From Stomoxys calcitrans (lineage: Eukaryota > Arthropoda > Insecta > Diptera > Muscidae): DNA of 64,000 nucleotides. Where the stretch lies: the NCBI RefSeq assembly GCF_963082655.1, contig NC_081553.1, forward strand, positions 193,877,373 to 193,941,372, in the 5' to 3' direction. This document shows positions 10,375-23,500 of this stretch, in pieces. Under the pieces are notes generated by a model that was given only the letters and a program-made list of their open reading frames with translations, made no database searches and was not told the DNA's origin. A program made the translations under genes and the position numbers. Within the stretch, counting starts at the first letter, position 1. Every line of letters begins with the position of its first letter.

Positions 10375-11470
10375 ACCAGTAAGGAAAGGCAAAAGTCGGG
10401 CGGTGCCCACTTTATAATACGCTACACCTACCCTATAGGTACAAAGTGCTAAGCTATGTCTAATTCTGAAATAATTTTGATGGACCTCGCCGGATGTTTT
10501 CAGATGAATTGTTAAACAATCCGTATCACATTTCGTGCAAATATGTTCAAACTATAATAACTACGATTCATAAATGACAACATTATTGCAAATTATCCAA
10601 AATTTGACGAACATATATATGGGACCTATATCTATTTCTAAACCGATTTCGAGCAAACTTCTCAGATAATGTGGTACTCGTCGAGAAAAGCGTCTTGCAA
10701 AATTTTGACAAGATTGGTCAAAAAATGTGATTGCAATGGCTGTAGGTGTGAAAATCGGGCGATATACATACATATATGACAGCTATATCGAAATATGAAC
10801 CAATTTCTATGAAATTCATCTATAATGTCGAGAGTCAAGAGAAAATCCTTCCTGCTAAATTTCGAGAAAATCGATTAACAAATGACCATTTGATTGCAAT
10901 ATTACTGCAAATCGTAGGAATATATATATGGGAGCTATATCCAAATCTGAACCGATTTCTATGAAATTTACCTGTTATGTCGAAAGTCATAAGAAAATTC
11001 TTCCTGCCAAATTTCTAGGGAATCGGTTAACAAATGACCATTTTATCGCATTATTACTGCAAATCGGATGAACATATATATGGGAGTTATATCCAAATGT
11101 GAACCGATTTCTATGAAATTCACCTGTAAAGTCGGGAGTCATAAGAGAATCCTTCCTGCCAGTATCGGTTTACAAATTACCATTTTATTGCAATATTACT
11201 GCAGATTGGAAAAACACATATATGGGAGCTATATCCAAATCTGAACCGATTTTTTTCAAAACCAGGAGGCTTCGTCTCTAGGCCGAAAAACATGCCCCTA
11301 CCAAATTGGAAGACGATCGGATGAAAATTGTGACCTCTAGTTTGTATACAATTAATATGGATAGACGAACATAGCAAAATCAAATCAGACAGTGATTCTG
11401 AGTCGATCGGTATACTTATCAATGGGTCTTTCTCTCTTCCTTTTAGGTGTTACAAACTAATTCACTAAGT
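10375..11470. mobile_element. Rep-B element with about four internal ~150 bp repeats
   Basis: The left end has 'ataatacgctacaccta' and the right end 'ttataatacccattggtgta', which are roughly inverse to one another. Inside, a unit with 'tatatgggagctatatcc', 'gaaccgatttctatgaaatt' and 'aacaaatgaccatttt' recurs at about 10797, 10948, 11101 and 11242. There is no coding potential. The design is the same as Rep-A with a different core unit. Confidence 0.6.
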
Positions 11471-11539
11471 TATAATACCCATTGGTGTAGTGTGTAAATA
11501 TCAAGCAGTGTAGTGGCGAGAGACCCATCACAGCTTAAC

Positions 11540-12425
11540 AAACAGGGACCCGACGACGGACGCTTCACCGACTTCAAGAATCAGAATACTGGGATAGGTA
11601 AATATCCTAAACATTAAGCAACGCAGCGACAGGAGCCTCAATGCCAATGAGAGGGGCCAAGCCCTGGCAGAGTTCTTGAATACTAACGACCTAATAAGAC
11701 CTAATATTGGCAACGCCGCTAGGAGGTATTAGATGTGACGATATGTTCGGAAAATCTAATCGATGAGGTTCAGGAAACATAGATTATTCTGGGTCCAATT
11801 TCAACTGTAAGTAGGATTTACTTTGAAGGCAGATCAGTGTCCTGGATTTGGTACCACAGAACTCCGGAGACCCCGTATGGTAACAACATGGAGGCTGTGG
11901 TTTACACCTAAATCGCAGGGAGAGCAGAATTCTCTGTGTGGTGGTGCATAAAAACAACCAGGAGCCATGACTCATATATCGGAAGGAGTTTAAGTTGGTG
12001 CTTCTCTCCTAGCCAGGTTAGTGAACACAACGTCGGAACGGGCTTGTACTCACACATGGCCTAGGCTATGCATGTGGGGTTGGATCTTTTAGGTAGAACT
12101 ATTACTTTTACGATATACGTAGAGTCAGACCTGAAGACTTTGGCGTCTGGATCCACAATGATGACAAATGTGGTGCGGTCTGATACTGCCAATTGTGGAG
12201 GGGTCAAAGTCCTGAGAACGAGTTTTTCCGAGAGAAAAAATGTAATTATATTAGTGGTGAGGAAGCATGACCAAAATTCTGCTTATAAGGCCCACGGAAG
12301 ATGCTCTCAGTTTTTGCTGGATTCTGGACCATTGGACCGGATTGAGGCAGCAGATTAGCTAGCCAGGAATGGATCGAACATGAGTGCAGACGATACTAAC
12401 ACAATGGGTTGTAAGAGAATCGTTG
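11540..12425 (+). mobile_element. LINE-W: decayed non-LTR retrotransposon (endonuclease and RNase H pieces)
   Basis: Around 11,628-11,710 the plus strand reads SDRSLNANERGQALAEFLNT, then NDLIRPNIGN. With a frame change it continues EVLDVTICSENLID. This matches the C-terminal part of an APE-type endonuclease. At about 12,180-12,420 the frame resembles the end of an RNase H domain (FLLDSGPLDRIEA...LARNGSNMSADDT). The RT is deleted between them. The RNase H part matches 29,700-29,970. Several frameshifts and stops make this a pseudogene. Confidence 0.6.
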
Positions 12426-12589
12426 CGAAGAGTTGCTAAAACATCCGCACATGCAAAGGATAGCCTATGATATCGTAGAAGAATGTTTCGCGATTCATAC
12501 GGAAGAACAATTGTGTAAAAATCTTCCTAAAGATTGTTTTTCATCGCGGGGACGCGGGAAAATTCGTTATAGAGAGATTAGTTTAGTTT

Positions 12590-12840
12590 TCAGCAGCGGT
12601 TCTTCCCTCCTAATCCTGGCAACATTTGTGAAGTACTATGCCATGTAAAAACTTCTCCTCAAAAGAGGTGTCGCACTGCGTCACGCCGTTCGTACTCGGC
12701 TATAAAAAGGAGGCCCCTTATCATTGAGCTTAAACTTGAATCGTACTGCACTCATTGATATGTGAGAAGTTTGCCCCTGTTCCTTTATGGAATGTCCATG
12801 GGCAAATTTGCAATTTGCATTTGAGAGTAGTTTGTGCGAG
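12590..12840 (+). mobile_element. tRNA-derived SINE, body and tail
   Basis: Carries 'cctcctaatcctggcaacat', 'gtgtcgcactgcgtcacgcc', 'ctataaaaaggaggcccctt' and 'gtttgcccctgttcctt'. It is the plus-strand counterpart of 2905-3045. The tRNA head is missing. Confidence 0.65.
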
Positions 12841-14139
12841 AATTTCAACTTGCGCTTTAAAAACAATTCGTTGCAGAGAAGTTTTCGTTATAAAGAAGTT
12901 CGTTATAGAGGGGTTAAAATAGGTGAAACTGGCTGAAAAAAGTTATGTTTTAAATTTTTATTTGTGAGGCAAGCTTGTTATAGAGAAGTTCAACTGTATA
13001 TCAATGTAGGGTACCAATAATGCAGATCGATCTATAGTTTCTCCAATGTATTATCTTCTCGAAGTACTCCAAGCTTCTTATCGATAGAATAGCACAGGTA
13101 CTATAAGTGTCTTGCAGATTATGTTAAGAAGCTATTCAAAAAGTTGTATATACTCACCATAACCAAAAATTAGTTTAAAATATATATTGAAACAAGCGAA
13201 TTGAATTTTTTAGTTTTTCTTTCCCATAAATATATATTTTGTAAAAATCATATTTAATTTTTTATTTAAGATCATAATTTTCTATGTTCATAAATGACTA
13301 GAAATTAAATATATATATATGTGCATTTATTGCATTTCATCTTTTTTTGTTTTTGTTCTTGTTCTATATAGTATTAGTCAAAGATTAGCCCTAAATTGAC
13401 AATATTTTATAGTTTTAGTGGCTCTATTAGTAACTAAATGTTTGATCCAAAGGCTTTGTTGGTGTAATAAAACTAGCAGACTTTTAAGAAAACAAACTTT
13501 ACTAGATTCACCCTTATTCCGGTTGTGGAAGACGAAAATCGACAGCAGTCGTAGTCGAAGGCGAATTATATCTTTCGTGGCATTATGTAACTTATTTTCC
13601 TTCGGCATAAAAGTAGCTCTATGCTCACTCTACAATCACACCTCTTGTCAAATATGATAGTCGAATTCCATTTGCGTGATACAATTTTGTGAAAATGTCG
13701 ACATGCGCCTTCGACAACCGCAAAAGGGAAATTATATGGTATTTGCTACATACATTATTTATGAAAGTATAATAATTTATACCCTTTAAGGACTAAGTAA
13801 CGTTCTCTCAATCTGTATTGTAACTATAACTACCTATTTATGGCGATTATTTCGAAATCAGTCGTTATATATCGACGCTATAAATTATAAATATCAAATT
13901 GTGAGTATTGACCTAAGACTATGAAACGCCAGGTTATGGCATAAATATATTTTTATGGGATCTAACTCGTCTTAAGCCTTATTATAATAATATTTTTTCT
14001 ATATTGTGATATATGTATTGTAGGTATTTGCAAATACTGCAGCAATTATTTTTTAATAGAGATTTACACAAGTAGTCTTATCCAGATATCAATTTGACAG
14101 GCCTACAGTCATTTAAAATAACTGTTTGTACCACCAATA
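12841..14139. other. Non-coding interval with a possible MITE at 13,511-13,728
   Basis: Mostly AT-rich. At 13,511 'cccttattccggttgtggaa' has an imperfect inverse ending at 13,728 ('cttcgacaaccgcaaaaggg'), which suggests a small inverted-repeat element. The ORFs at 13,378(-) and 13,418(+) overlap it and are probably chance. Nothing else was recognised. Confidence 0.35.
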
Positions 14140-14376
14140 TTGGGTTGCCCAAAAAGTAATTGCGGATTTTTTAAAAGAAAGTAAATGCATTTTTAATAAA
14201 ACTTAGAATGAACTTTAATCAAATATACTTTTTTACACTTTTTTTTCTAAAGCAAGCTAAAAGTAACAGCTGATAACTGACAGAAGAAAGAATGCAATTA
14301 CAGAGTCACAAGCTGTGAAAAAATTTGTCAACGCCGACTATATGAAAAATCCGCAATTACTTTTTGGGCAACCCAA
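14140..14376. mobile_element. MITE-M copy 1 (mariner deletion derivative)
   Basis: 237 bp with TIRs 'ttgggttgcccaaaaagtaa' and the inverse, and TA on both sides (14,138-14,139 and 14,377-14,378). Its left half equals the 3' end and its right half the 5' end of the mariner at 59,398-60,349, so it is that element with the transposase deleted. Same orientation as the parent. Confidence 0.9.
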
Positions 14377-14565
14377 TAGTTTATCGTTTCATTCGCCAAT
14401 TTAACGAAATCAGCTGTTTCCTCTTTATAAATCAGCTGAATAAACGAATCAAGTGGCAAAATTTTATCTAATGGAACCATTTACTTCAGGGCGGAAGATT
14501 CCAGAATTTCAAATGCAACTCATGTAAAGCTATGTAGAGCCAGCAACCACCTGAATCTGGGATCG
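14377..14565. other. Junction between MITE-M and the satellite
   Basis: About 190 bp of single-copy-looking AT-rich sequence. The satellite starts within a monomer at 'aacccgctagagac'. Confidence 0.4.
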
Positions 14566-17500
14566 AAGAACCCGCTAGAGACTCTCTGTAAAGCATCCCT
14601 AAATTCAGAATGTCACAGGCAATCAAATTGAAAACAAACTTTTCAGAAAATTAAAGTTTTGATATTTTAGCACTTTTTGTGTAAAGGGTATAGCCCATTG
14701 AAAATTTCGAAAAACCCGCTAGAGACAAAATTGCTGTAACTCACTCAAATCTTCGAGTTGTGACCTCTGTAAAGCATCCCTAAATTCAGAATGCCACAGG
14801 GAATCAAATTGGAAACAAACTTTTCAGAAAATTAGAGATTTGATATTTTAGCACTTTTTGTGTAAAGGGTGTAGCCCATTGAAAATTTCGAAAAACCCGC
14901 TAGAGACAAAATTGCTGTAACTCACTCAAATCTTCGAGTTTCGACCTCTGTAAGGCATCCCAAAATTCAGAATACCACACGGAATCAAATTGGAAACAAA
15001 CTTTTCAGAAAATTAGAGTTTTGATATTTTAGCACTTTTTGTGTAAAGGGTATAGCCCATTGAAAATTTCGAAAAACCTGCTACAGACAAAATTCCTGTA
15101 ACTCACACAAATCTTCGAGTTGTGACCTCTGTAAAGCATCCCTACATTTAAAATGCCACAGGGAATCAAATTGGAAACAAACTTTTCAGAAAATTAGAGT
15201 TTGATTTTTTAGCACTTTTTGTGCAAAGGGTATAGCCTATTGAAATTTTCGAGAAACCCGCTGGAGACAAAATTGCTGTAACTCACTCAAATCTTCGAGT
15301 TTCGACCTCTGTAAAGCATCCCTACATTTAAAATGCCACAGGGAATCAAATTGGAAACAAACTTTTCAGAAAATTAGAGTTTGATTTTTTAGCACTTTTT
15401 GTGCAAAGGGTATAGCCTATTGAAATTTTCGAGAAACCCGCTGGAGACAAAATTGCTGTAACTCACTCAAATCTTCGAGTTTCGACCTCTGTAAAGCATC
15501 CCTACATTTAAAATGCCACAGGGAATCAAATTAGAAAAAAACTATTCAGAAAATTAGAGTTTTGATTTTTTAGCATTTTTTGTGCAAAGGGTATAGCCCA
15601 TTGAAAATTTCGAAAAACCCGCTAGAGACAAAATTGCTGTAACTCACTCAAATCTTCGAGTTTCGACCTCTGTAAGGCATCCCTAAATTCAGAATGCCAC
15701 AGGGAATGAAATTAGAGACTAACTTTTCAGAAAATTAGAGATTTTATTTTTTAGCACTTTTTGTGTAAAGGGTATAGCCCATTGAAAATTTCGAAAAACC
15801 CGCTAGAGACAAAATTGCTGTAACTCACTCAAATCTTCGAGTTTCGACCTCTGTAAAGCATCCCTACATTTAAAATGCCACAGGGAATCAAATTAGAAAA
15901 AAAAAACTATTCAGAAAATTAGAGTTTTGATTTTTTAGCACTTTTTGTGCAAAGGGTATAGCCCATTGAAAATTTCGAAAATCCCGCTAGAGACAAAATT
16001 GCTGTAACTCACTCAAATCTTCGAGTTTCGACCTCTGTAAGGCATCCCTAAATTCAGAATGCCACAGGGAATCAAATTGGAAACAAACTTTTCAGAAAAT
16101 TAGAGTTTTGATATTTTAGCACTTTTTGTGTAAAGGGTATAGCCCATTGAAAATCCCGCTAGAGACAAAATTGCTGTAACTCACTCAAATCTTCGAGTTT
16201 CGACCTATGAAAGGCATCCATAAATTCAGAATGCCCCAGGGAATGAAATTAGAAAAAAAACTATTCAGAAAATTAGAGTTTTGATTTTATAGCACTTTTT
16301 GTGCAAAGGGTATAGCCCATTGAAAATTTCGAAAAACCCGCTAGAGACAAAATTGCAGTAACTCACTCAAATCTTCGAGTTTCGACCTCTGTAAAGCATC
16401 CCTACATTTAAAATGCCACAGGGAATCAAATTGAAAAAAAATTTGCAGAAAATTAGAGTTTTGATATTTTAGCACTTTTTGTGTAAAGGGTATAGCCCAT
16501 TGAAAATTTCGAAAAACCCGCTAGAGACAAAATTGTTGTAACTCACACAAATCTTCGAGTTTCGACCTCTGTAAAGCATCCCTACATTTAAAATGCCACA
16601 GGGAATCAAATTAGAAAAAAAAAACTATTCAGAAAATTAGAGTTTTGATTTTTTAGAACTTTTTTTGCAAAGGGTATAGCCCATTGAAAATTTCGAAAAT
16701 CCCGCTAGAGACAACATTGCTGTAACTCACTCAAATCTTCGAGTTTCGACCTCTGTAAGGCATCCCTAAATTCAGAATGCCACAGGGAATCAAATTGGAA
16801 ACAAACTTTTCAGAAAATTAGAGTTTTGATATTTTAGCACTTTTTGTCTAAAGGGTATAGCCCATTGAAAATTTTGAAAATCCCGCTAGAGACAAAATTG
16901 CTGTAACTCACTCAAATCTTCGAGTTTCGACCTCTGTAAAGCATCCCTACATTTAAAATGCCACAGGGAATCAAATTGGAAACAAACTTTTCAGAAAATT
17001 AGAGTTTTGATATTTTAGCACTTTTTGTGTAAAGGGTATAGCCCATTGAAAATTTTGAAAATCCCGCTAGAGACAAAATTGCTGTAACTCACTCAAATCT
17101 TCGAGTTTCGACCTCTGTAAGGCATTCCTAAATTCAGAATGCCACAGGGAATCAAATTGGAAACAAACTTTTCAGAAAATTAGAGTTTTGATATTTTAGC
17201 ACTTTTTGTGTAAAGGGTATAGCCCATTGAAAATTTTGAAAATCCCGCTAGAGACAAAATTGCTGTAACTCACTCAAATCTTCGAGTTTCGACCTCTGTA
17301 AGGCATCCCTAAATTCAGAATTCCACAGCGAATGAAATTAGAGACTAACCTTTCAGAAAATTAGAGATTTTATTTTTTAGCACTTTTTATGCAAAGGGTA
17401 TAGCCCATTGAAAATTTCGAAAAACCCGCTAGAGACAAAATTGCTGTAACTCACTCAAATCTTCGAGTTTCGACCTCTGTAAGGCATTCCTACATTTAAA

Positions 17501-20500
17501 ATGCCACAGGGAATCAAATTAGAAAAAAACTATTCAGAAAATAGAGTTTTGATTTTTTAGCATTTTTTGTGCAAAGGGTATAGCCCATTGAAAATTTCGA
17601 AAAACCCGCTAGAGACAAAATTGCTGTAACTCACTCAAATCTTCGAGTTTTGACCTCTGTAAGGCATTCCTAAATTCAGAATGCCACAGGGAATCAAATT
17701 AGAGACTAACGTCTCAAAAAATTAGAGATTTAATTTTTTAGCACTTTTTGTGCAAAGGGTATAGCCCATTGAAAATTTCGAAAAACCCGCTAGAGACAAA
17801 ATTGCTGTAACTCACTCAAATCTTCGAGTTTCGACCTCTGTAAGGCATTCCTAAATTCAGAATGCCACAGGGAATCAAATTGGAAACAAACTTTTCAGAA
17901 AATTAGAGTTTTGATATTTTAGCACTTTTTGTGTAAAGGGTATAGCCCATTGAAAATTTTGAAAATCCCGCTAGAGACAAAATTGCTGTAACTCACTCAA
18001 ATCTTCGAGTTTCGACCTCTGTAAGGCATTCCTAAATTCAGAATGCCACAGGGAATCAAATTGGAAACAAACTTTTCAGAAAATTAGAGTTTTGATTTTT
18101 TAGCACTTTTTGTGCAAAGGGTATAGCGCACTGAAAATTTCGAAAAACCCGCTAGAGACAAAATTGCTGTAACTCACTTAAATCTTCGAGTTTCGACCTC
18201 TGTAAGGCATTCCTACATTCAGAATGCCACAGGGAATCAAATTAGAGACTAACGTCTCAAAAAATTAGAGATTTAATTTTTTAGCACTTTTTGTGCAAAG
18301 GGTATAGCCCATTGAAATTTTTGAAAATCCCGCTAGAGACAAAATTGCCGTAACTCACTCAAATCTTCGAGTTTCGACCTCTGTAAAGCATCCCTACATT
18401 TAAAATGCCACAGGGAATCAAATTGGAAACAAACTTTTCAGAAAATTTGAGTTTTGATATTTTAGCACTTTTTGTGCAAAGGGTATAGCCCATTGAAAAT
18501 TTCGAAAATCCCGCTAGAGACAAAATTGCTGTAACTCACTCAAATCTTCGAGTTTCGACCTCTGTAAGGCATCCCTAAATTCAGAATGCCACAGGGAATC
18601 AAATTGGAAACAAACTTTTCAGAAAATTAGAGTTTTGATATTTTAGCACTTTTTGTGTAAAGGGTATAGCCCATTGAAAATTTTGAAAATCCCGCTAGAG
18701 ACAAAATTGCTGTAACCCACTCAAATCTTCGAGGTTCGACCTCTGTAAAGCATCCCTACATTTAAAATGCCACAGGGAATCAAATTGGAAACAAACTTTT
18801 CAGAAAATTAGAGTTTTGATTTTTTAGCACTTTTTGTGCAAAGGGTGTAGCCCATTGAAAATTTCGAAAAACCCGCTAGAGACAAAATTGCTGTAACTCA
18901 CTCAAATCTTCGAGTTTCGACCTCTGTAAAGCATCCCTACATTTAAAATGTCACAGGGAATCAAATTAGAAACAAACTTTTCAGAAAATTAGAGTTTTGA
19001 TATTTTAGCACTTTTTGTGTAAAGGGTATAGCCCATTGAAAATTTTGAAAATCCCGCTAGAGACAAAATTGCTGTAACTCACTCAAATCTTCGAGTTTCG
19101 ACCTCTTTAAAGCATCCCTACATTTAAAATGCCACAGGGAATCAAATTAGAAAAAAAACTATTCAGAAAATTAGAGTTTTGATTTTTTAGCACTTTTTGT
19201 GTAAAGGGTATAGCCCATTGAAAATTTTGAAAATCCCGCTAGAGACAAAATTGCTGTAACTCACTCAAATCTTCGAGTTTCGACCTCTTTAAAGCATCCC
19301 TACATTTAAAATGCCACAGGGAATCAAATTGGAAACAAACTTTTCAGAAAATTAGAGTTTTGATTTTTTAGCACTTTTTGTGCAAAGGGTGTAGCCCATT
19401 GAAAATTTCGAAAAACCCGCTAGAGACAAAATTGCTGTAACTCACTCAAATCTTCGAGTTTCGACCTCTGTAAAGCATCCCAACATTTAAAATGTCACAG
19501 GGAATCAAATTAGAAACAAACTTTTCAGAAAATTAGAGTTTTGATATTTTAGCACTTTTTGTGTAAAGGGTATAGCCCATTGAAAATTTTGAAAATCCCG
19601 CTAGAGACAAAATTGCTGTAACTCAATCAAATCTTCGAGTTTCGACCTCTGTAAGGCATTCCTAAATTCAGAATGCCACAGGGAATCAAATTGGAAACAA
19701 ACTTTTCAGAAAATTAGAGTTTTGATATTTTAGCACTTTTTGTGTAAAGGGTATAGCCCATTGAAAATTTTGAAAATCCCGCTAGAGACAAAATTGCTGT
19801 AACTCACTCAAATCTTCGAGTTTCGACCTCTGTAAGGCATTCCTAAATTCAGAATGCCACAGGGAATCAAATTGGAAACAAACTTTTCAGAAAATTAGAG
19901 TTTTGATTTTTTAGCACTTTTTGTGTAAAGGGTATAGCCCATTGAAAATTTCGAAAATCCCGCTAGAGACAAAATTGCTGTAACTCACTCAAATCTTCGA
20001 GTTTCGACCTCTGTAAGGCATTCCTAAATTCGGAATGCCACAGGGAATCAAATTGGAAACAAACTTTTCAGAAAATTAGAGTTTTGATTTTTTAGCACTT
20101 TTTGTGCAAAGGGTATAGCCCATTGAAAATTTCGAAAAACCCGCTAGAGACAAAATTGCCGTAACTCACTCAAATCTTCGAGTTTCGACCTCTGTAAAGC
20201 ATCCCTACATTTAAAATGCCACAGGGAATCAAATTGGAAAAAAACTTTTCGGAAAATTTGAGTTTTGATATTTTAGCACTTTTTGTGCAAAGGGTATAGC
20301 CCATTGAAAATTTCGAAAAACCCGCTAGAGACAAAATTGCTGTAACTCACTCAAATCTTCGAGTTTCGACCTCTGTAAGGCATTCCTAAATTCAGAATGC
20401 CACAGGGAATCAAATTGGAAACAAACTTTTCGGAAAATTAGAGTTTTGGTTTTTTAGCACTTTTTGTGCAAAGGGTATAGCCCATTGAAAATTTCGAAAA

Positions 20501-23500
20501 ACCCGCTAGAGACAAAATTGCTGTAACTCACTCAAATCTTCGAGTTTCGACCTCTGTAAAGCATCCCTACATTTAAAATGCCACAGGGAATCAAATTAGA
20601 AAAAAACTATTCAGAAAATTAGAGATTTAATTTTTTTCGCACTTTTTGTGCAAAGGGTATAGCCCATTGAAAATTTCGAAAAACCCGCTAGAGACAAAAT
20701 TGCTGTTACTCACTCAAATCTTCGATCCCTACATTTAAAATAACAGGGAATCAAATTGGAAACAAGCTTTTCAGAAAATTAGAGTTTTGATATTTTAGCA
20801 CTTTTTGTGTAAAGGGTATAGCCCATTGAAAATTTTGAAAATCCCGCTAGAGACAATATTGCTGTAACTCACTCAAATCTTCGAGTTTCGACCTCTGTAA
20901 GGCATTCCTAAATTCAGAATGCCACAGGGAATGAAATTAGAGACTAACTTTTCAGAAAATTAGAGATTTAATTTTTTTCGCACTTTTTGTGCAAAGGGTA
21001 TAGCCCATTGAAAATTTCGAAAAACCCGCTAGAGACAAAATTGCTGTAACTCACTCAAATCTTCGAGTTTCGACCTCTGTAGGCATCCCTAAATTCAGAA
21101 TGCCACAGGGAATGAAATTAGAGACAAACTTTTTAGAAAGTTAGAGATTCTATTTTTTAGCACATTTTGTGCAAAGGGTATAGCCCATTGAAAATTTTGA
21201 AAAACCCGCTAGAGACAAAATTGCTGTAACTCACTCAAATCTTTGAGTTTCGACCTCTGTAAGGCATCCCTAAATTCAGAATGCCACAGGGAATGAAATT
21301 AGAGACAAACTTTTTAGAAAGTTAGAGATTCTATTTTTTAGCACATTTTGTGCAAAGGGTATAGCCCATTGAAAATTTTGAAAAACCCGCTAGAGACAAA
21401 ATTGCTGTAACTCACTCAAATCTTTGAGTTTCGACCTCTGTAAGGCATCCCTACATTTAAAATGCCACAGGGAATCAAATTGGAAACAAACTTTTCAGAA
21501 AATTAGAGATTCTATTTTTTAGCACATTTTGTGCAAAGGGTATAGCCCATTGAAAATTTCGAAAAACCCGCTAGAGACAAAATTGCTGTAACTCACTCAA
21601 ATCTTCGAGTTTCGACCTCTGTAGGCATCCCTAAATTCAGAATGCCACAGGGAATGAAATTAGAGACTAACTTTTTAGAAAATTAGAGATTTAATTTTTT
21701 AGCACATTTTGTGCAAAGGGTATAGCCCATTGAAAATTTTGAAAAACCCGCTAGAGACAAAATTGCTGTAACTCACTCAAATTTTTGAGTTTCGACCTCT
21801 GTAAGGCATCCCTACATTTAAAATGCCACAGGGAATCAAATTGGAAACAAACTTTTCAGAAAATTAGAGATTCTATTTTTTAGCACATTTTGTGCAAAGG
21901 GTATAGCCCATTGAAAATTTCGAAAAACCCGCTAGAGACAAAATTGCTGTAACTCACTCAAATCTTCGAGTTTCGACCTCTGTAGGCATCCCTAAATTCA
22001 GAATGCCACAGGGAATGAAATTAGAGACTAACTTTTTAGAAAATTAGAGATTTAATTTTTTAGCACATTTTGTGCAAAGGGTATAGCCCATTGAAAATTT
22101 TGAAAAACCCGCTAGAGACAAAATTGCTGTAACTCACTCAAATTTTTGAGTTTCGACCTCTGTAAGGCATCCCTAAATTCAGAATGCCACAGGGAATCAA
22201 ATTAGAGACTAACCTTTCAGAAAATTAGAGATTTTATTTTTAGCACTTTTTGTGCAAAGGGTATAGCCCATTGAAAATTTCGAAAAACCCGATAGACAAA
22301 ATTGCCGCAACTCACTCAAATCTTCGAGTTTCGACCTCTGTAAAGCATCCCTACATTTAAAATGCCACAGGGAATCAAATTGGAAACAAACTTTTCAGAA
22401 AATTAGAGTTTTGATATTTTAGCACTTTTTGTGTAAAGGGTATAGCCCATTGAAAATTTTGAAAATCCCGCTAGAGACAAAATTGCTGTAACTCACTTAA
22501 ATCTTCGAGTTTCGACCTCTGTAAGGCATTCCTACATTCAGAATGCCACAGGGAATCAAATTAGAGACTAACGTCTCAAAAAATTAGAGATTTAATTTTT
22601 TAGCACTTTTTGTGCAAAGGGTATAGCCCATTGAAAATTTCGAAAAACCCGCTAGAGACAAAATTGCTGTAACTCACTCAAATCTTTGAGTTTCGACCTC
22701 TTTAAGGCATCCCTAAATTCAGAATTAGAGATTTTATTTTTAGCACTTTTTGTGCAAAGGGTATACCCCATTGAAAATTTCGAAAAACCCGCTAGAGACA
22801 AAATTGCCGCAACTCACTCAAATCTTCGAGTTTCGACCTCTGTAAAGCATCCCTACATTTAAAATGCCACAGGGAATCAAATTGGAAACAAACTTTTCAG
22901 AAAATTAGAGTTTTGATATTTTAGCACTTTTTGTGCAAAGGGTATAGCCCATTGAAAATTTTGAATATCCCGCTAGAGACAAAATTGCTGTAACTCACTT
23001 AAATCTTCGAGTTTCGACCTCTGTAAGGCATTCCTAAATTCAGAATGCCACAGGGAATCAAATTGGAAACAAACTTTTCAGAAAATTAGAGTTTTGATAT
23101 TTTAGCACTTTTTGTGTAAAGGGTATAGCCCATTGAAAATTTTGAAAATCCCGCTAGAGACAAAATTGCAGTAACTCACTCAAATCTTCGAGTTTCGACC
23201 TCTGTAAGGCATTCCTAAATTCAGAATGCCACAGGGAATCAAATTGGAAACAAACTTTTCAGAAAATTAGAGTTTTGATTTTTTAGCACTTTTTGTGCAA
23301 AGGGTATAGCCCATTGAATATTTCGATAAACCCGCTAGAGACAAAATTGCAGTAACTCACTCAAATCTTCGAGTTTCGACCTCTGTAAGGCATTCCCAAA
23401 ATTCAGAATGCCACAGGGAATCAAATTAGAAACAAACTTTTCAGAAAATTAGAGTTTTGATTTTTTAGCATTTTTTGTGCAAAGGGTATAGCCCATTAAA

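Noticed and set aside
14700..14730. CENP-B-box-like sequence in the satellite monomer (TTCG...CCCG)
   Set aside because: The order and strand of the essential TTCG and CGGG parts do not match the box, and flies lack a true CENP-B.
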